The notes: a model not told the origin generated them from the letters alone. A stretch of DNA of 64,000 nucleotides from Anaerolineales bacterium HSG25 (GCA_030377865.1 JAUCGA010000003.1:57627-121626); one strand, 5' to 3'. Counted from the stretch's first letter, positions 25,143-36,311 are shown. Translations and numbers: made by a program.

Positions 25143-26381
25143 ATGGTGGGCAACATCCGCTCAACCTTAGAAAATGCTTTAGGAAAATTAACGCCTGAAG
25201 TTATAGATGTTTTAACCAAACAGGTCGTGGTTCGTACCCATGAGGCCGGTTCGGTAGTTTGCCATGAGGGTGAGATAGAAGCAATTTTTTATGTCATCCA
25301 AGAAGGGCAAGTTGCATTTACCAAAAAAATGATTGGTGGCGATGATCAGTTGTTAGGTATAAAGGCACAAGGCGAATTTTTTGGTGAATTGGCCGTGCTT
25401 GACCATGCACCACGAGCGGCAACAGTGCATGCGATCTCTGAATGTGTATTAATTGAGATTGAAGAGGAAACGTTAGAAACCGTTCTTGATCTCAGCCCCT
25501 CTGTTGCCCGAACCATTATGCGGGGGATTATTCGGAGTGTTCGAGATACCGACCGAATCACCATTGCCGAACTGCAACTAAAAAATAATGAGCTGGCTAG
25601 AACCTTAGAGAACTTAAAAACCGCTCAAGATGAACTCCTACGTCGTGAAAGATTGGAGCGGGATTTAGAGATCGCGGCTCAAGTTCATAAAAGTATCCTA
25701 CCGACCTCCTTTCCAGAGGTATCGGGTTTTGCCTTTGGTGCAGTGTCTCGTCCAGCCCGTGAAGTGGGCGGCGATTTATATGATGTCATGGAAATTTCGG
25801 ACGACCATATTGGTATCGTTATGGCTGATGCATCAGGTAAAAGCGTACAAGCGGCCATCTACATGGCGGTTGTTCGAGCCTTGTTTTTAAGTGAGACAGA
25901 TCTGACCACCTCTCCCACGGAAGTGGCACATCGGATTCATAAACTATTGTTAAGAGCCACCACTAGCGAAATGTTTGTCACTGCATTTTATGCCACCATC
26001 AATATAGAAACTCGCTACATGCGCTACATTCGGGGTGGACACGACCGACCTGTTTTCTTCAAAACCGCTGACCGTACCACCGAATTGCTCAATATTCCGG
26101 GGCGTTTTTTGGGGATGTTACCCAATCTTATTCTTGAAGAGGCAAGTTTGACGTTTGACGTTGGCGATATTTTAGTCTCTTACAGTGATGGTGTGACCGA
26201 CGCAACCCGCCCCGGTGGCGAAATGTATGGCATTGAACGTTTAGAAAATGTAATTCTTGAAAATCATAACCTCCCAGCCAAAGAACTCGCTCAAATTATC
26301 ACCCAAGATATTGATAACTTCCGTGAAGGTGAAGAGCAACCCGATGATTTGACGATGTTAGTTGTTAAAGCTGTAGAGTAA
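25143..26381 (+). CDS. Cyclic-nucleotide-binding domain plus SpoIIE/RsbU-type PP2C phosphatase
   Basis: Start placed at the ATG giving MVGNIRST (412 aa), with AGGGG upstream. A cNMP-binding beta-roll spans about 20-135 (GEFFGELAVLDHAPRAATVH is the phosphate-binding cassette). A coiled coil at 145-180 leads to the phosphatase: RLERDLEIAAQVHKSILP, then GGDLYDVM and VMADASGKSVQAA with metal-binding aspartates, and YSDGVTDATRPGGEMYG. It should dephosphorylate an anti-sigma-factor antagonist in response to a nucleotide. No SpoIIAA/AB-like partner is adjacent; the RsbT-like protein at 35833 is a distant candidate. Confidence 0.93.
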   Translation: MVGNIRSTLENALGKLTPEVIDVLTKQVVVRTHEAGSVVCHEGEIEAIFYVIQEGQVAFTKKMIGGDDQLLGIKAQGEFFGELAVLDHAPRAATVHAISECVLIEIEEETLETVLDLSPSVARTIMRGIIRSVRDTDRITIAELQLKNNELARTLENLKTAQDELLRRERLERDLEIAAQVHKSILPTSFPEVSGFAFGAVSRPAREVGGDLYDVMEISDDHIGIVMADASGKSVQAAIYMAVVRALFLSETDLTTSPTEVAHRIHKLLLRATTSEMFVTAFYATINIETRYMRYIRGGHDRPVFFKTADRTTELLNIPGRFLGMLPNLILEEASLTFDVGDILVSYSDGVTDATRPGGEMYGIERLENVILENHNLPAKELAQIITQDIDNFREGEEQPDDLTMLVVKAVE

Positions 26382-26384
26382 CTT

Positions 26385-26485
26385 AGGAATCGGGATTAAT
26401 TAACTTGTGCAGGTCGTCATGAGAGTAGTTCAATCTTAGAGATTGAACCACTCTGGATCGCGCAACTTATTTAGGACTCATTCCT
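26385..26485. repeat. Family-B palindromic element
   Basis: 101 bp, ends AGGAATCGGGATTAATTAAC and AACTTATTTAGGACTCATTC; inner hairpin GAGTAGTTCAATCTT / GAGATTGAACCACTC. It begins three bases after the phosphatase stop. Confidence 0.8.
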
Positions 26486-26505
26486 ATGGAGATATAGCCA
26501 CAATA

Positions 26506-27101
26506 ATGAATTGGTATGATCAAAAAACACGTCGCACCCGTCGCCCAAGACGAATTGAAGAAGAAGACTCTGCTGAAATAGGCTTTCCGATCCTTTGGGT
26601 TTTAATTGGATTACTGGCCGCGATGTTGATTATAGGACTAGTCAGCTTAGGTGCATTAAACTTATTACGTCGCCAAGCAATTACCCCAACCCCCCCGTTT
26701 ATCGCAGGATTAGCACCTACTCAACCCATTTTGGATGCCCCTATTTCAGACGACGGAACAGAAGCTACTCCAACTATTCCGCCGGTCGTTACTTTGCCAC
26801 CAACGGTAACCCCAATACCAAGCGCCACCCCCGTCCCCCAAGTACCAAAAACCATCGAGATTGGTGGTTTTGCGCGAATTGTGAACACCGATGGGTACGG
26901 AGTGAGCATGCGGGCTGGACCGGGAACCAACAACGCTCGGTTAGAGGTTATTCCCGAAAACGCGAACGTCGAGATTAAAGACGGGCCGCGTGAGTCTGAA
27001 AATTTAGAAGATTATATCTGGTGGTTTGTTATTGCCCCAAATGGCGAAGAAGGCTGGATTGCCACCGATTTTTTAGAGCCAAGTATAGGGCCAAATCGTT
27101 A

Positions 27102-27102
<1 letters not shown>
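26506..27102 (+). CDS. Membrane-anchored bacterial SH3-domain protein
   Basis: Start placed at MNWYDQKTRR (198 aa). A basic cytoplasmic tail, one membrane helix (ILWVLIGLLAAMLIIGLVSL), a Pro/Thr-rich linker (PPTVTPIPSATPVPQVP) and a C-terminal SH3b domain (VSMRAGPGTNNARLEVIPEN, 'WWFVIAPNGEEGWIATDFL'). Such domains usually bind peptidoglycan or mediate envelope contacts. The stop TAG is completed by the first base of an inserted family-D element; before insertion it read TAA. Confidence 0.85.
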
Positions 27103-29242
<2,140 letters not shown>

Positions 29243-29254
29243 TATTTTTTAAGT

Positions 29255-30514
29255 ATGGAACAACTTACAAGTCATAAAAAAAGAGTTGTTGTTACGGGAC
29301 TTGGTGCAATTACCCCCGTTGGCAACGATGTGAACACATTTTGGGAAAACATGAAGGCAGGCAAGTCAGGGGCTGATGTCATATCTCGATTTAATATTGA
29401 CCGCTACCCCTCAAAAATCGCCTGTGAAGTTAAGGACTTTGAGCCAACCGATTGGCTCAAACGCAAAACGGCTAAACGACTAGCTCGCTCAACACATTTT
29501 GCTGTTGCCTCGGCCAAACAGGCCCTAGCCGATTCAACCTTAGAGGTTACTAACGAAAATGCAAGTTCGATTGGTGTAGTGTTCAACTCTGGTGGAGGTG
29601 GACTTAGCCACATGGAAGCCGCCACCCTACTTCTTGAGGAAAAGGGGCCGCGGGCTACCTCTCCTTTTTTGGTGACTAACATCATGCTCAATGCGGTCTC
29701 GTGCTCTGTATCGTTAGAACTCGGCACAACTGGCCCTTTAAATACATCTGCTTTAGCCTGTGCGAGTGGTAACTATGCTCTGTTGGATGCTTACCATACA
29801 ATCCAACGTGGTGAAGCTGAAGTAATTATCGCTGGTGGAGCCGAGGCAATTATCTCACCTTTGATTATGGCCGCGTTTGGACGTATGCAGGCCCTATCAA
29901 AACGAAACGACGACCCTCAACGGGCTAGTCGTCCCTTTGACAAAAACCGAGATGGGTTTGTTTTTGGTGAGGCTGCGGCGGCCTTCATTTTAGAAACTGA
30001 GAGCCATGCTAGGGCTAGAGGGGCTAAAATATATGCCGAAGTTTTAGGTGGACGTTTAACCTCTGATGCCTTTCACCTAACTGCGCCAGAACCGGAAGGG
30101 CGGGGTGCAGTCGCGGCGTTATCTGGCACATTGGTTAATTGTGGAAAAACAACGACTGATGTTGACGCTATATTTGCTCATGGGACTAGTACTCCCTTGG
30201 GTGACACTGCTGAAACCATTGCCATAAAAAAGGTTTTTGGTGACCATGCTTATCACATCCCAGTGACGAGTACGAAGTCTCAAATTGGACATACGTTAGG
30301 AGCCGCGGGTGCCATTTCTGCTTTGGCGGCTGTTATGGGAATTGGAGATAACATGATTTGTCCGACCATTAACTATGAAACCCCCGACCCAGAATGTGAC
30401 TTGGACTATGTTCCTAACGAGGTGCGAGCCTGCGACATTAATCTCGCGCTGGTTAATGCGTTTGGGTTCGGTGGACAAAACGTTGTGGTAGCCATTGGTC
30501 GATACAACAACTAA
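29255..30514 (+). CDS. fabF: 3-oxoacyl-ACP synthase II (FabF)
   Basis: 419 residues. Thiolase fold with nucleophile C169 (SALACASGNYAL), H309 (FAHGTSTPLGD) and K341/H346 (STKSQIGHTLGAAGA), the Cys-His-His set of KAS I/II. Condenses malonyl-ACP with acyl-ACP in fatty-acid elongation. It is 12 bases after ligA with no clear ribosome site. The tail VNAFGFGGQNVVVAIGRY is typical. An intrinsic terminator-like hairpin follows at 30561. Confidence 0.97.
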   Translation: MEQLTSHKKRVVVTGLGAITPVGNDVNTFWENMKAGKSGADVISRFNIDRYPSKIACEVKDFEPTDWLKRKTAKRLARSTHFAVASAKQALADSTLEVTNENASSIGVVFNSGGGGLSHMEAATLLLEEKGPRATSPFLVTNIMLNAVSCSVSLELGTTGPLNTSALACASGNYALLDAYHTIQRGEAEVIIAGGAEAIISPLIMAAFGRMQALSKRNDDPQRASRPFDKNRDGFVFGEAAAAFILETESHARARGAKIYAEVLGGRLTSDAFHLTAPEPEGRGAVAALSGTLVNCGKTTTDVDAIFAHGTSTPLGDTAETIAIKKVFGDHAYHIPVTSTKSQIGHTLGAAGAISALAAVMGIGDNMICPTINYETPDPECDLDYVPNEVRACDINLALVNAFGFGGQNVVVAIGRYNN

Positions 30515-30560
30515 ATCCCGCGTTTGTCTAAATTCAATAAATGATTAAACTAAGGCAACA

Positions 30561-30600
30561 AGCGTATTGCGTGACGTTCAGCGCAATACGCTTTACATTT
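30561..30600 (+). terminator. Intrinsic terminator after fabF
   Basis: 11-bp stem AGCGTATTGCG / CGCAATACGCT followed by TTACATTTT, 46 bases past the stop. Confidence 0.65.
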
Positions 30601-30641
30601 TACAACTATAAATCTCAATTTTAGTGAGGGAGTTACACACC

Positions 30642-30866
30642 ATGATTATAGCATTACAAATTATTCAGATTATTTTATCTATCACCATTGTTGGGCTAGT
30701 TCTCATGCAAGCCAAAGGGTCTGGCCTAGGAAGTGCCTTTGGAGATGCAGGAGGCGTTTACCGAACTCGACGTGGAGTCGAACAAATTCTACATCAAGTT
30801 ACGATTGGGTTAGCCATTGTTTTTTGTCTGCTCTCCTTATTATCGGTTGTTTACCTAGCCTATTAA
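30642..30866 (+). CDS. secG: Protein translocase subunit SecG
   Basis: 74 residues from the ATG at 30642 (GAGGGAG ten bases upstream; an in-frame GTG at 30624 is less likely). Two membrane helices flank the hallmark LVLMQAKGSGLGSAFG loop and VYRTRRGVEQILHQVT. SecG assists SecYE in protein export. It precedes an exported solute-binding protein gene. Confidence 0.93.
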   Translation: MIIALQIIQIILSITIVGLVLMQAKGSGLGSAFGDAGGVYRTRRGVEQILHQVTIGLAIVFCLLSLLSVVYLAY

Positions 30867-30918
30867 CTGTTTTGAGGTAAATAGAGGAAAAGATTTCCTC
30901 ATCCTCTAATTTTTTAAC

Positions 30919-32580
30919 ATGGGGCAACACATCCGTTGGCAAGCCATTATTACCTTTACTGGTATTGCCTTAACTTTAGCAGTTTTAACATTTTTGGCCT
31001 TTTCTCGCACCACTGTCACCGTCTCAGAAACTGGGGGAACCTATATTGAGGCGGTGGCTGGTCGCCCACAGTTTATCAACCCGTTGTTGGCACAATTCAA
31101 CCAAATCGACCAAGATTTAGTAACCTTGATTTTTAACGGACTAACCAAAGTTGATGAAACAGGTGAAATTGTACCTGATTTGGCAAAAAATTGGGAAGTT
31201 AGCGAAGATGGATTAAGCTATTTGTTTCAATTACGGGATGATATTCGGTGGCAAGATGGTCGCCTGTTCGCGGCTGATGATGTCATCTTTACAATTGAGC
31301 TAATGCAATCTGCTGACTTCCCCGGTTTACCAGAACTACAGGAGCTTTGGCAGATGGTGACAGTCGAAAAGGTTGACCCGTATACCATCCGTTTTGTTCT
31401 ACCCACAGCCCTCCCTACTTTCTTAAATTTTACTACTGTTGGGATTTTGCCTGCCCATCATTTTGATGAAATAACCGCCTCAGAGCTACTTGACCACCCC
31501 TTTAATCTTGCTCCGGTAGGTACTGGCCCGTTTAAGATTGATACGATAAATACAGAATTCGCGCGTTTATCGGCTAGTCGGTTTTATAATGGTTTGGAAC
31601 CGCGTCTTGATTCTTTAGAATTTCGTTTCTATCCCACCCCCCAAGAAGTTTTAACAGCTTATGAGCAAAAAGATGTCTTAGGCGGAGCTATCCCCACTGA
31701 AGCAGAGCCAATTGCTCGCAAGATCAAATCCCTCAATTTATATCATGCCCCTTTATCGGGTTACAATTTGATTTACTTTAATCTTCAAAACGAGGAAGAA
31801 GTTCCATTTTTGCAAGAGATTGAGGTTCGGCAAGCATTAGGATACGGTATAAATCGACAAATCCTGATAGATCAAGCCGTTCAGGGAAGCGGTATTTCGA
31901 CGGCTAACCCGATGTTACCTTGGAGCTGGGCTTATAACCTAGCTCAACCAGAGCCGGAGTTTGATCCTGAACGAGCCAAAACTCTGTTAGGCCGAACGGG
32001 TTGGGCCGATATTGATAATGATGGTACCCGTGAGCGGGGCGATGTCCGATTAGCAGTAACATTACTAGCTCCCGCCAATCCTGTAAAAATTGCCGTAGCC
32101 AATGAAATTAGCCGTCAGTGGGGTGAGCTAGGGGTCGAGGTGACGGTCGAAATCGTTGAGGCTCAGTTGGGAGAAAGATTACAACAGCATGACTATCAAG
32201 TCGCTCTCGCCGAACTTTCCTTTTTTGGTGATCCAGACCCTTATACTCTGTGGCATGCCAGCCAAATCGAAAATGGACAAAACTTTGCGGGTTGGGATAA
32301 TCGACGAGTATCAACCTTGTTAGAAGAGGCTCGTATTGTTACCGACCGTGGTCATCGAAACGACTTCTATTTCGAGTTTCAGCGAATTTTTGCCAATGAG
32401 GTTCCGGCGTTGATTCTCTATCAACCAATATTTACCTACGGGGTTAGCAATCAGGTTTATGACGTGCAACTTAGTCTCATGATTACCCCCGGCGACCGGT
32501 TCCGTAACATTGCCGATTGGTATATGATTACCGAACGAACTATCGAAAAAGAGCTACAACTCCACGAGGTCAACGAGTAA
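30919..32580 (+). CDS. ABC transporter substrate-binding protein, family 5 (peptide/nickel type)
   Basis: 553 residues. N-terminal hydrophobic signal/anchor (IITFTGIALTLAVLTFLAF, no lipobox Cys). SBP_bac_5 features: FNGLTKVDETGEIVPDLAKN, then LRDDIRWQDGRLFAADDVIF, and PVGTGPFKID. Binds peptides or similar ligands outside the membrane. A DIDNDGTRERGD loop looks like a calcium-binding insert. No permease or ATPase genes are adjacent; the next gene encodes a membrane protein of unknown role. Starts 52 bases after secG, probably co-transcribed. Confidence 0.9.
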   Translation: MGQHIRWQAIITFTGIALTLAVLTFLAFSRTTVTVSETGGTYIEAVAGRPQFINPLLAQFNQIDQDLVTLIFNGLTKVDETGEIVPDLAKNWEVSEDGLSYLFQLRDDIRWQDGRLFAADDVIFTIELMQSADFPGLPELQELWQMVTVEKVDPYTIRFVLPTALPTFLNFTTVGILPAHHFDEITASELLDHPFNLAPVGTGPFKIDTINTEFARLSASRFYNGLEPRLDSLEFRFYPTPQEVLTAYEQKDVLGGAIPTEAEPIARKIKSLNLYHAPLSGYNLIYFNLQNEEEVPFLQEIEVRQALGYGINRQILIDQAVQGSGISTANPMLPWSWAYNLAQPEPEFDPERAKTLLGRTGWADIDNDGTRERGDVRLAVTLLAPANPVKIAVANEISRQWGELGVEVTVEIVEAQLGERLQQHDYQVALAELSFFGDPDPYTLWHASQIENGQNFAGWDNRRVSTLLEEARIVTDRGHRNDFYFEFQRIFANEVPALILYQPIFTYGVSNQVYDVQLSLMITPGDRFRNIADWYMITERTIEKELQLHEVNE

Positions 32581-32592
32581 ACAGGTGAGTAT

Positions 32593-32735
32593 CTTGACAA
32601 TGTTAGATTACAATCATGTCATACTGAGCGAAGCGAAGTATCCCCCATAATGATACTTTTGGGTGGATTCTTCGCAAACAGCACTCAGAATGACATGGCA
32701 TAGCGGACTTAAACGCTACTGTAATATTGTCAATG
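32593..32735. repeat. Palindrome with TTGACAATGTTA ends and TGTCATACTGAGCG module
   Basis: TTGACAATGTTAGATTACA pairs with CTGTAATATTGTCAA. Inside, ATGTCATACTGAGCGAAGCG and TTCTTCGCAAACAGCACTCA / GAATGACAT form the second layer. The same TGTCATACTGAGC module occurs inside family I at 41440. Confidence 0.7.
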
Positions 32736-32757
32736 TATACATTCACCCTCAAAAAAC

Positions 32758-33408
32758 ATGTCATCTCCCACAAAGATTAGTTATTTTGAGAATTATTTAA
32801 TTGTTTTAGGGTTATTTCTAACAGGGATGGGAGGAGGCTTTATCCCTTGGATTTGGCGAGATGCGGTAGCCTTACAGTTGACCGCGCCCGGCTTGGCTGA
32901 ATATGTTAAATTTTTGGCAGAAGTCCGAAATGGAATCATCCAAGTTGAGCGACTCTATTTTTTATATCCTCTATTTGGAGCGATGCTACTACTTCCATTA
33001 TTTGCAGAAAATCAACGCTTAAATTTACCTCGTTGGTTACGATGGTCGTTACGTTTTACCGTCATTCCCCTAGCCCTTGCCTCTCTATCGCCCGTATGGG
33101 CTCCCGATGTTTTGTTAACTAGCGAATTCCGTTTGCAAACCATGCTGGCTATAACGGCCCTTGGCCTAACAGTGATTGCGCCATTACTGCGTCAAATTCC
33201 TCTGTGGATTTTAGTCAGCGCACTATTCATTATTATGCCAACTAGTCTATATCTTTCCATGCAAACATTCTGGTTGGTGCATACTCCCATTGAATACACC
33301 TATCATGAAGCAGTTGTTTTAGGCGCAGGCTGGTGGGTAGCGTTAATTGGTGGACTAATCAGTTTGATTAGTGGTGGGTGGATGCTTCTCAATTCCTCCA
33401 ACTCATAA
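32758..33408 (+). CDS. Polytopic membrane protein of unknown function
   Basis: 216 residues with about five or six helices (NYLIVLGLFLTGMGGGFIPW, 'LYFLYPLFGAMLLLPLF', 'MLAITALGLTVIAPLL', 'WWVALIGGLISLISGGW'). No recognised family. It follows the family-5 binding protein after a palindromic element. It is too short and lacks the EAA loop of an ABC permease. Confidence 0.75.
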   Translation: MSSPTKISYFENYLIVLGLFLTGMGGGFIPWIWRDAVALQLTAPGLAEYVKFLAEVRNGIIQVERLYFLYPLFGAMLLLPLFAENQRLNLPRWLRWSLRFTVIPLALASLSPVWAPDVLLTSEFRLQTMLAITALGLTVIAPLLRQIPLWILVSALFIIMPTSLYLSMQTFWLVHTPIEYTYHEAVVLGAGWWVALIGGLISLISGGWMLLNSSNS

Positions 33409-33480
33409 TCAAAATGAGCAGATAAAACGATTGTTCAATCACTATATATCTTAAAGTGACACCGTAAACAAAGGGTACTT

Positions 33481-33585
33481 ATGAGAATAGCCGTATTTTC
33501 AGATATTCACGGAAACAAAAAAGCGTTAGAGCTTGTATTAAACGACATTTCAAAACAAAATATAGACAAGTTAATATGCTTGGGC
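33481..33585 (+). pseudogene. 5' fragment of a calcineurin-like metallophosphoesterase
   Basis: MRIAVFSDIHGNKKALELVL, then NDISKQNIDKLICLG: the first metal-binding motif (SDIHGN, D8/H10) and the run-up to the GD motif of YfcE/MPP enzymes. After 35 codons the frame runs into the family-F element (33586) exactly where LGD should be read, so the D is lost. No C-terminal part follows. A decent ATG but no strong ribosome site. Confidence 0.8.
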
Positions 33586-33744
33586 GGCTACCAATTTAAG
33601 GTGCGACAAAATACATCGGAATAAATCCCGATGCTGATAGCCAAAGCAGGCTAAAGCCAGCTAAATAGGCCGCTTTAAGCGGTCTTCAACTTTTAGCGTG
33701 GGGATTTATTCCCACGTTATCTGTTTCGCCTTATGTTTATAGCC
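33586..33744. mobile_element. Family-F MITE-like element
   Basis: Ends GGCTACCAATTTAAGGTGCG and CGCCTTATGTTTATAGCC, matching the copy at 51021. Inner hairpins ATCGGAATAAATCCCGAT, a CAGGCTAAAGCCAGC...CCGCTTTAAGCGG module and ACGTGGGGATTTATTCCCACGT-like arms. The flanks (GCTTGGGC / GAACTGTT) do not match, so the site is rearranged. Confidence 0.8.
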
Positions 33745-33766
33745 GAACTGTTTGTTTAGGAATCGG

Positions 33767-33919
33767 CCTCAGTACCCGACATGCTGATTAAATAAAAAAT
33801 TTTCGACAGGATTAACAGGATTAACAGGATTTTTTGCCTTTAATCTTGTCAATTCTGTTAATCCTGTCAGATATTCTTTTGTGTTTAGTTGAGACTAAAA
33901 AACCTTGTCGGGCAACAAG
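33767..33919. mobile_element. Family-A MITE-like element
   Basis: Ends CCTCAGTACCCGACATG and CTTGTCGGGCAACAAG, exact 9-bp duplication AGGAATCGG (33758-33766, 33920-33928). The target AGGAATCGG is itself the terminal word of family B. Confidence 0.9.
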
Positions 33920-33949
33920 AGGAATCGGTCAAAATTCAGGAGTATCATT

Positions 33950-34873
33950 ATGAAACAGAAAAATACAACGTTTAAACAAATCTTCAAACTAATTTGTGGG
34001 CCGGGTCGAAAGGCATTGTCTCGGATACATCCTAATAAACGGCAAGGGTTGTGGTATCAAATATTGATTTTACTACTAGGTGTGGCCTGTGGACAGTCTG
34101 CCCCACCCTCTCAAACTGAACTACCTATATCCGAAAGTGGGTTTAACCTCAATCCGCCCACCGAATTAGAGACTGTTGAGGTAGCACAAGTCGTTGACGG
34201 AGACACTATTGAACTTGCAGATGGACAACGAGTACGTTACATTGGTATCAACACCCCAGAACGTGACCAGCCCTATTATGATGAAGCGACCGAACTAAAC
34301 CGCCAGCTTTTACAACAAGGTACAGTTCAGATTGAGTATGATTTTGAGACTGAAGATCAGTATGGCCGAACCTTAGCCTATCTGTGGGTAGATGATCGGC
34401 TAGTCAATTTAGAAATCGTTAATGCAGGATACGCGAACGCCTTTTTTATCCCTCCAAATACCCGCTATGAGACGGAAATTCAGAAGGCGGAACAACAGGC
34501 CAAACAAGCCGAACGAGGTATTTGGCAAAGTGCGGGTGTGGCTCTAAAGATTATCCATGTGGAGGCCAACGCCCCCGGCTCGGATAACGAGAACCCAAAT
34601 GGTGAATGGATTGAAATTAAGAATCAGGGTAGTGATACCATCAACATGAATGGTTATAATCTAAAAGATGCGGCCAATAATTTTTACGAATTTAATAATT
34701 TCAGCCTCACTAGGGGACAAACGGTTCGGCTGTATAGCGGCACAGGACGTGATAATGATAACGAACTGTATTGGGGGTTAGTTGATCAATCAGTGTGGAA
34801 TAATAAGGGAGATACTGCTTTTTTACGTAACTCAACTGGTGCATTAGTCGACAGCTATCAATATAGCGAATAA
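33950..34873 (+). CDS. Lipoprotein with staphylococcal-nuclease-like and lamin-tail domains
   Basis: Start placed at MKQKNTTFKQ (307 aa; GGAG eight bases upstream). A basic leader is followed by a hydrophobic stretch and lipobox-like GVAC at residue 47. SNase domain about 75-205: VVDGDTIELADGQRVRYIGI with R96, E104 (NTPE) and R140 (YGRTLAYLW) matching the catalytic Arg/Glu/Arg; the D40 equivalent is N101. A lamin-tail domain spans about 210-307 (GEWIEIKNQGSDTINMNGYN). It should degrade nucleic acid at the cell surface, perhaps for nutrient use or against incoming DNA. Confidence 0.92.
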   Translation: MKQKNTTFKQIFKLICGPGRKALSRIHPNKRQGLWYQILILLLGVACGQSAPPSQTELPISESGFNLNPPTELETVEVAQVVDGDTIELADGQRVRYIGINTPERDQPYYDEATELNRQLLQQGTVQIEYDFETEDQYGRTLAYLWVDDRLVNLEIVNAGYANAFFIPPNTRYETEIQKAEQQAKQAERGIWQSAGVALKIIHVEANAPGSDNENPNGEWIEIKNQGSDTINMNGYNLKDAANNFYEFNNFSLTRGQTVRLYSGTGRDNDNELYWGLVDQSVWNNKGDTAFLRNSTGALVDSYQYSE

Positions 34874-35001
34874 TGAAGCCCATGATCTTCATTATGAGTC
34901 ATAAGTCGTGAACATAAATTCTGCGGAACACCTCCGAGGAAAACTACATACCTCGGAGGAGATGGGTACTTATCAATCAGATTCTCAAGAAAAACACACG
35001 C

Positions 35002-35037
35002 AAAAAAGTGACCAATAAGTTACATTGGTCGCTTTTT
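35002..35037. terminator. Bidirectional intrinsic terminator
   Basis: AAAAAAGTGACCAAT / ATTGGTCGCTTTTT between the converging SNase and receiver genes. A separate hairpin ACCTCCGAGGAAAAC...ACCTCGGAGGAG lies at 34932-34962. Confidence 0.75.
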
Positions 35038-35162
35038 ACATTAATCAAGAAAATTTAGCGCGACTAATTTTAATCATTCAGCCTCTCTTGTAGGCGAATG
35101 TTCAAGTAATCAGGGACTGAGTCAAAGTAACGCACTGACCAAATTGAAATAAAGGTCTCCGC

Positions 35163-35373
35163 CATGTCATGCCCGAATGTTTTTATCGGGCATCCATTCG
35201 TATGCAGACAGTGGATTCCCGCCAAAAGCATGCGGGAATGACATGGGTAAGTAGCTCCCATTTTAGAAGAGTCATTATCCTTACTTGACGGACTCCCTGG
35301 TAATGAGTATTAATTAACGAGTGCAGTTAGCGCGTCGGCTTCCAGTCAAACGCGCAACTTATTAAATTCCAAG
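35163..35373. repeat. GATGCCCGA/CATTCCCGC double hairpin and a decayed family-B element
   Basis: 35163-35245: CATGTCATGCCCGAATG...CGGGCATCCA and GTGGATTCCCGCC...CATGCGGGAATGACATG, the mirror order of 10051. 35304-35373: GAGTATTAATTAACGAGTGC and CGCGCAACTTATTAAATTCC with a partial GGCTTCCAG module. Confidence 0.65.
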
Positions 35374-35396
35374 TTAATTAATTGTTAATTTTTAGG

Positions 35397-35801
35397 TCAA
35401 ACTGATACCCCTGCCCCATTACCATTTTCCAATAAACTCCTCACCGTTTCACGCAAAACAACCTCAGCAAAAACATCTTTAGGGATATAATCAATCGCCC
35501 CCAAATCTAGACCATGTAATACATGATCGGCCTCATCGTGGGTGGTTAACATCACCATCGGCGTATTCGATAAATCCCTATTATTTTTTAGGCGCTCCAA
35601 AACTTCAAATCCACTAATATCGGGCAGTTCTATATCAAGCAATATCAAATCGAACGGTTTTCGATTTGCCATCTTGACTCCACTTTCACCTGTATCAACC
35701 CATGTGACCTGACAGCCAATCGATTCTAACATCGACTTGAACTGAAGAGCCTGTACATGGGTATCCTCTACAATTAGAACACTAAACGTTGACGGTTGCA
35801 T
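35397..35801 (-). CDS. Stand-alone response regulator receiver
   Basis: 134 residues. Receiver domain with E12/D13, phosphoacceptor D56 (LILLDIELPDISGFE), T86/T87 switch region and K108 (DYIPKDVFAE). No output domain. AAGGA ribosome site. Last gene of the minus-strand set CheA-like (36482), RsbT-like (35833), receiver; probably the diffusible phosphoacceptor of that kinase. Confidence 0.92.
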   Translation of the reverse strand: MQPSTFSVLIVEDTHVQALQFKSMLESIGCQVTWVDTGESGVKMANRKPFDLILLDIELPDISGFEVLERLKNNRDLSNTPMVMLTTHDEADHVLHGLDLGAIDYIPKDVFAEVVLRETVRSLLENGNGAGVSV

Positions 35802-35832
35802 AATTTTTTCCTTTTTTGTGATGCAAAATAGA

Positions 35833-36231
35833 CTATTTACACCATTTAATCAAAGTGATTTGGGTCTGATTCTTTTCGTTTTCCATGTCTATGACATTCT
35901 CGTCAACCAACCGACAGGCTCCAGATATACTACGCTGAAAACCACCTTCATCAGACCAAGTTGACATCAATGTACCAGTTTGATGGGCAGGTTTGCTAAT
36001 AAGACAATCAACTTGAAAACCATTATACCCGTTTTGAGCCGCTTCCGATAAAACAATTTCACCGTCATGATGATTGTTGACGCATATAAGATGAGCCAAT
36101 TCTGAAGTAGCTAATGATATACGAGCTTGATCGACGGTGTTAAAACCAATCTCCTTAGCTAATTGCCGAGCCTGCATCCGAGCAGTAAAAACATCCGCCA
36201 TGTTGTTAATAGAGATTTTGTTCTTCCACAT
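35833..36231 (-). CDS. RsbT-like protein with degenerate ATPase motifs
   Basis: 132 residues. The N-terminal half follows the RsbT anti-sigma-type serine kinase closely (ADVFTARMQARQLAKEIGF, then NTVDQARISLATSELA), and the end ITLIKWCK matches the RsbT C-terminus. The ATP site is eroded: the N-box SELARN reads SELAHL (L48 in place of the Mg-binding Asn), and neither the DxGxGI nor the GxGxGL loop is recognisable. It may keep a binding role in a partner-switching stressosome-like system without kinase activity. GGGGAG ribosome site seven bases upstream. Confidence 0.75.
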   Translation of the reverse strand: MWKNKISINNMADVFTARMQARQLAKEIGFNTVDQARISLATSELAHLICVNNHHDGEIVLSEAAQNGYNGFQVDCLISKPAHQTGTLMSTWSDEGGFQRSISGACRLVDENVIDMENEKNQTQITLIKWCK

Positions 36232-36311
36232 AGCCTACTCCCCTAACTAGTCGCTGACCTGTTGGTAACAATAAAACAAGGTCGTTGAACGAAACCCCCT
36301 CTCATATTTGG

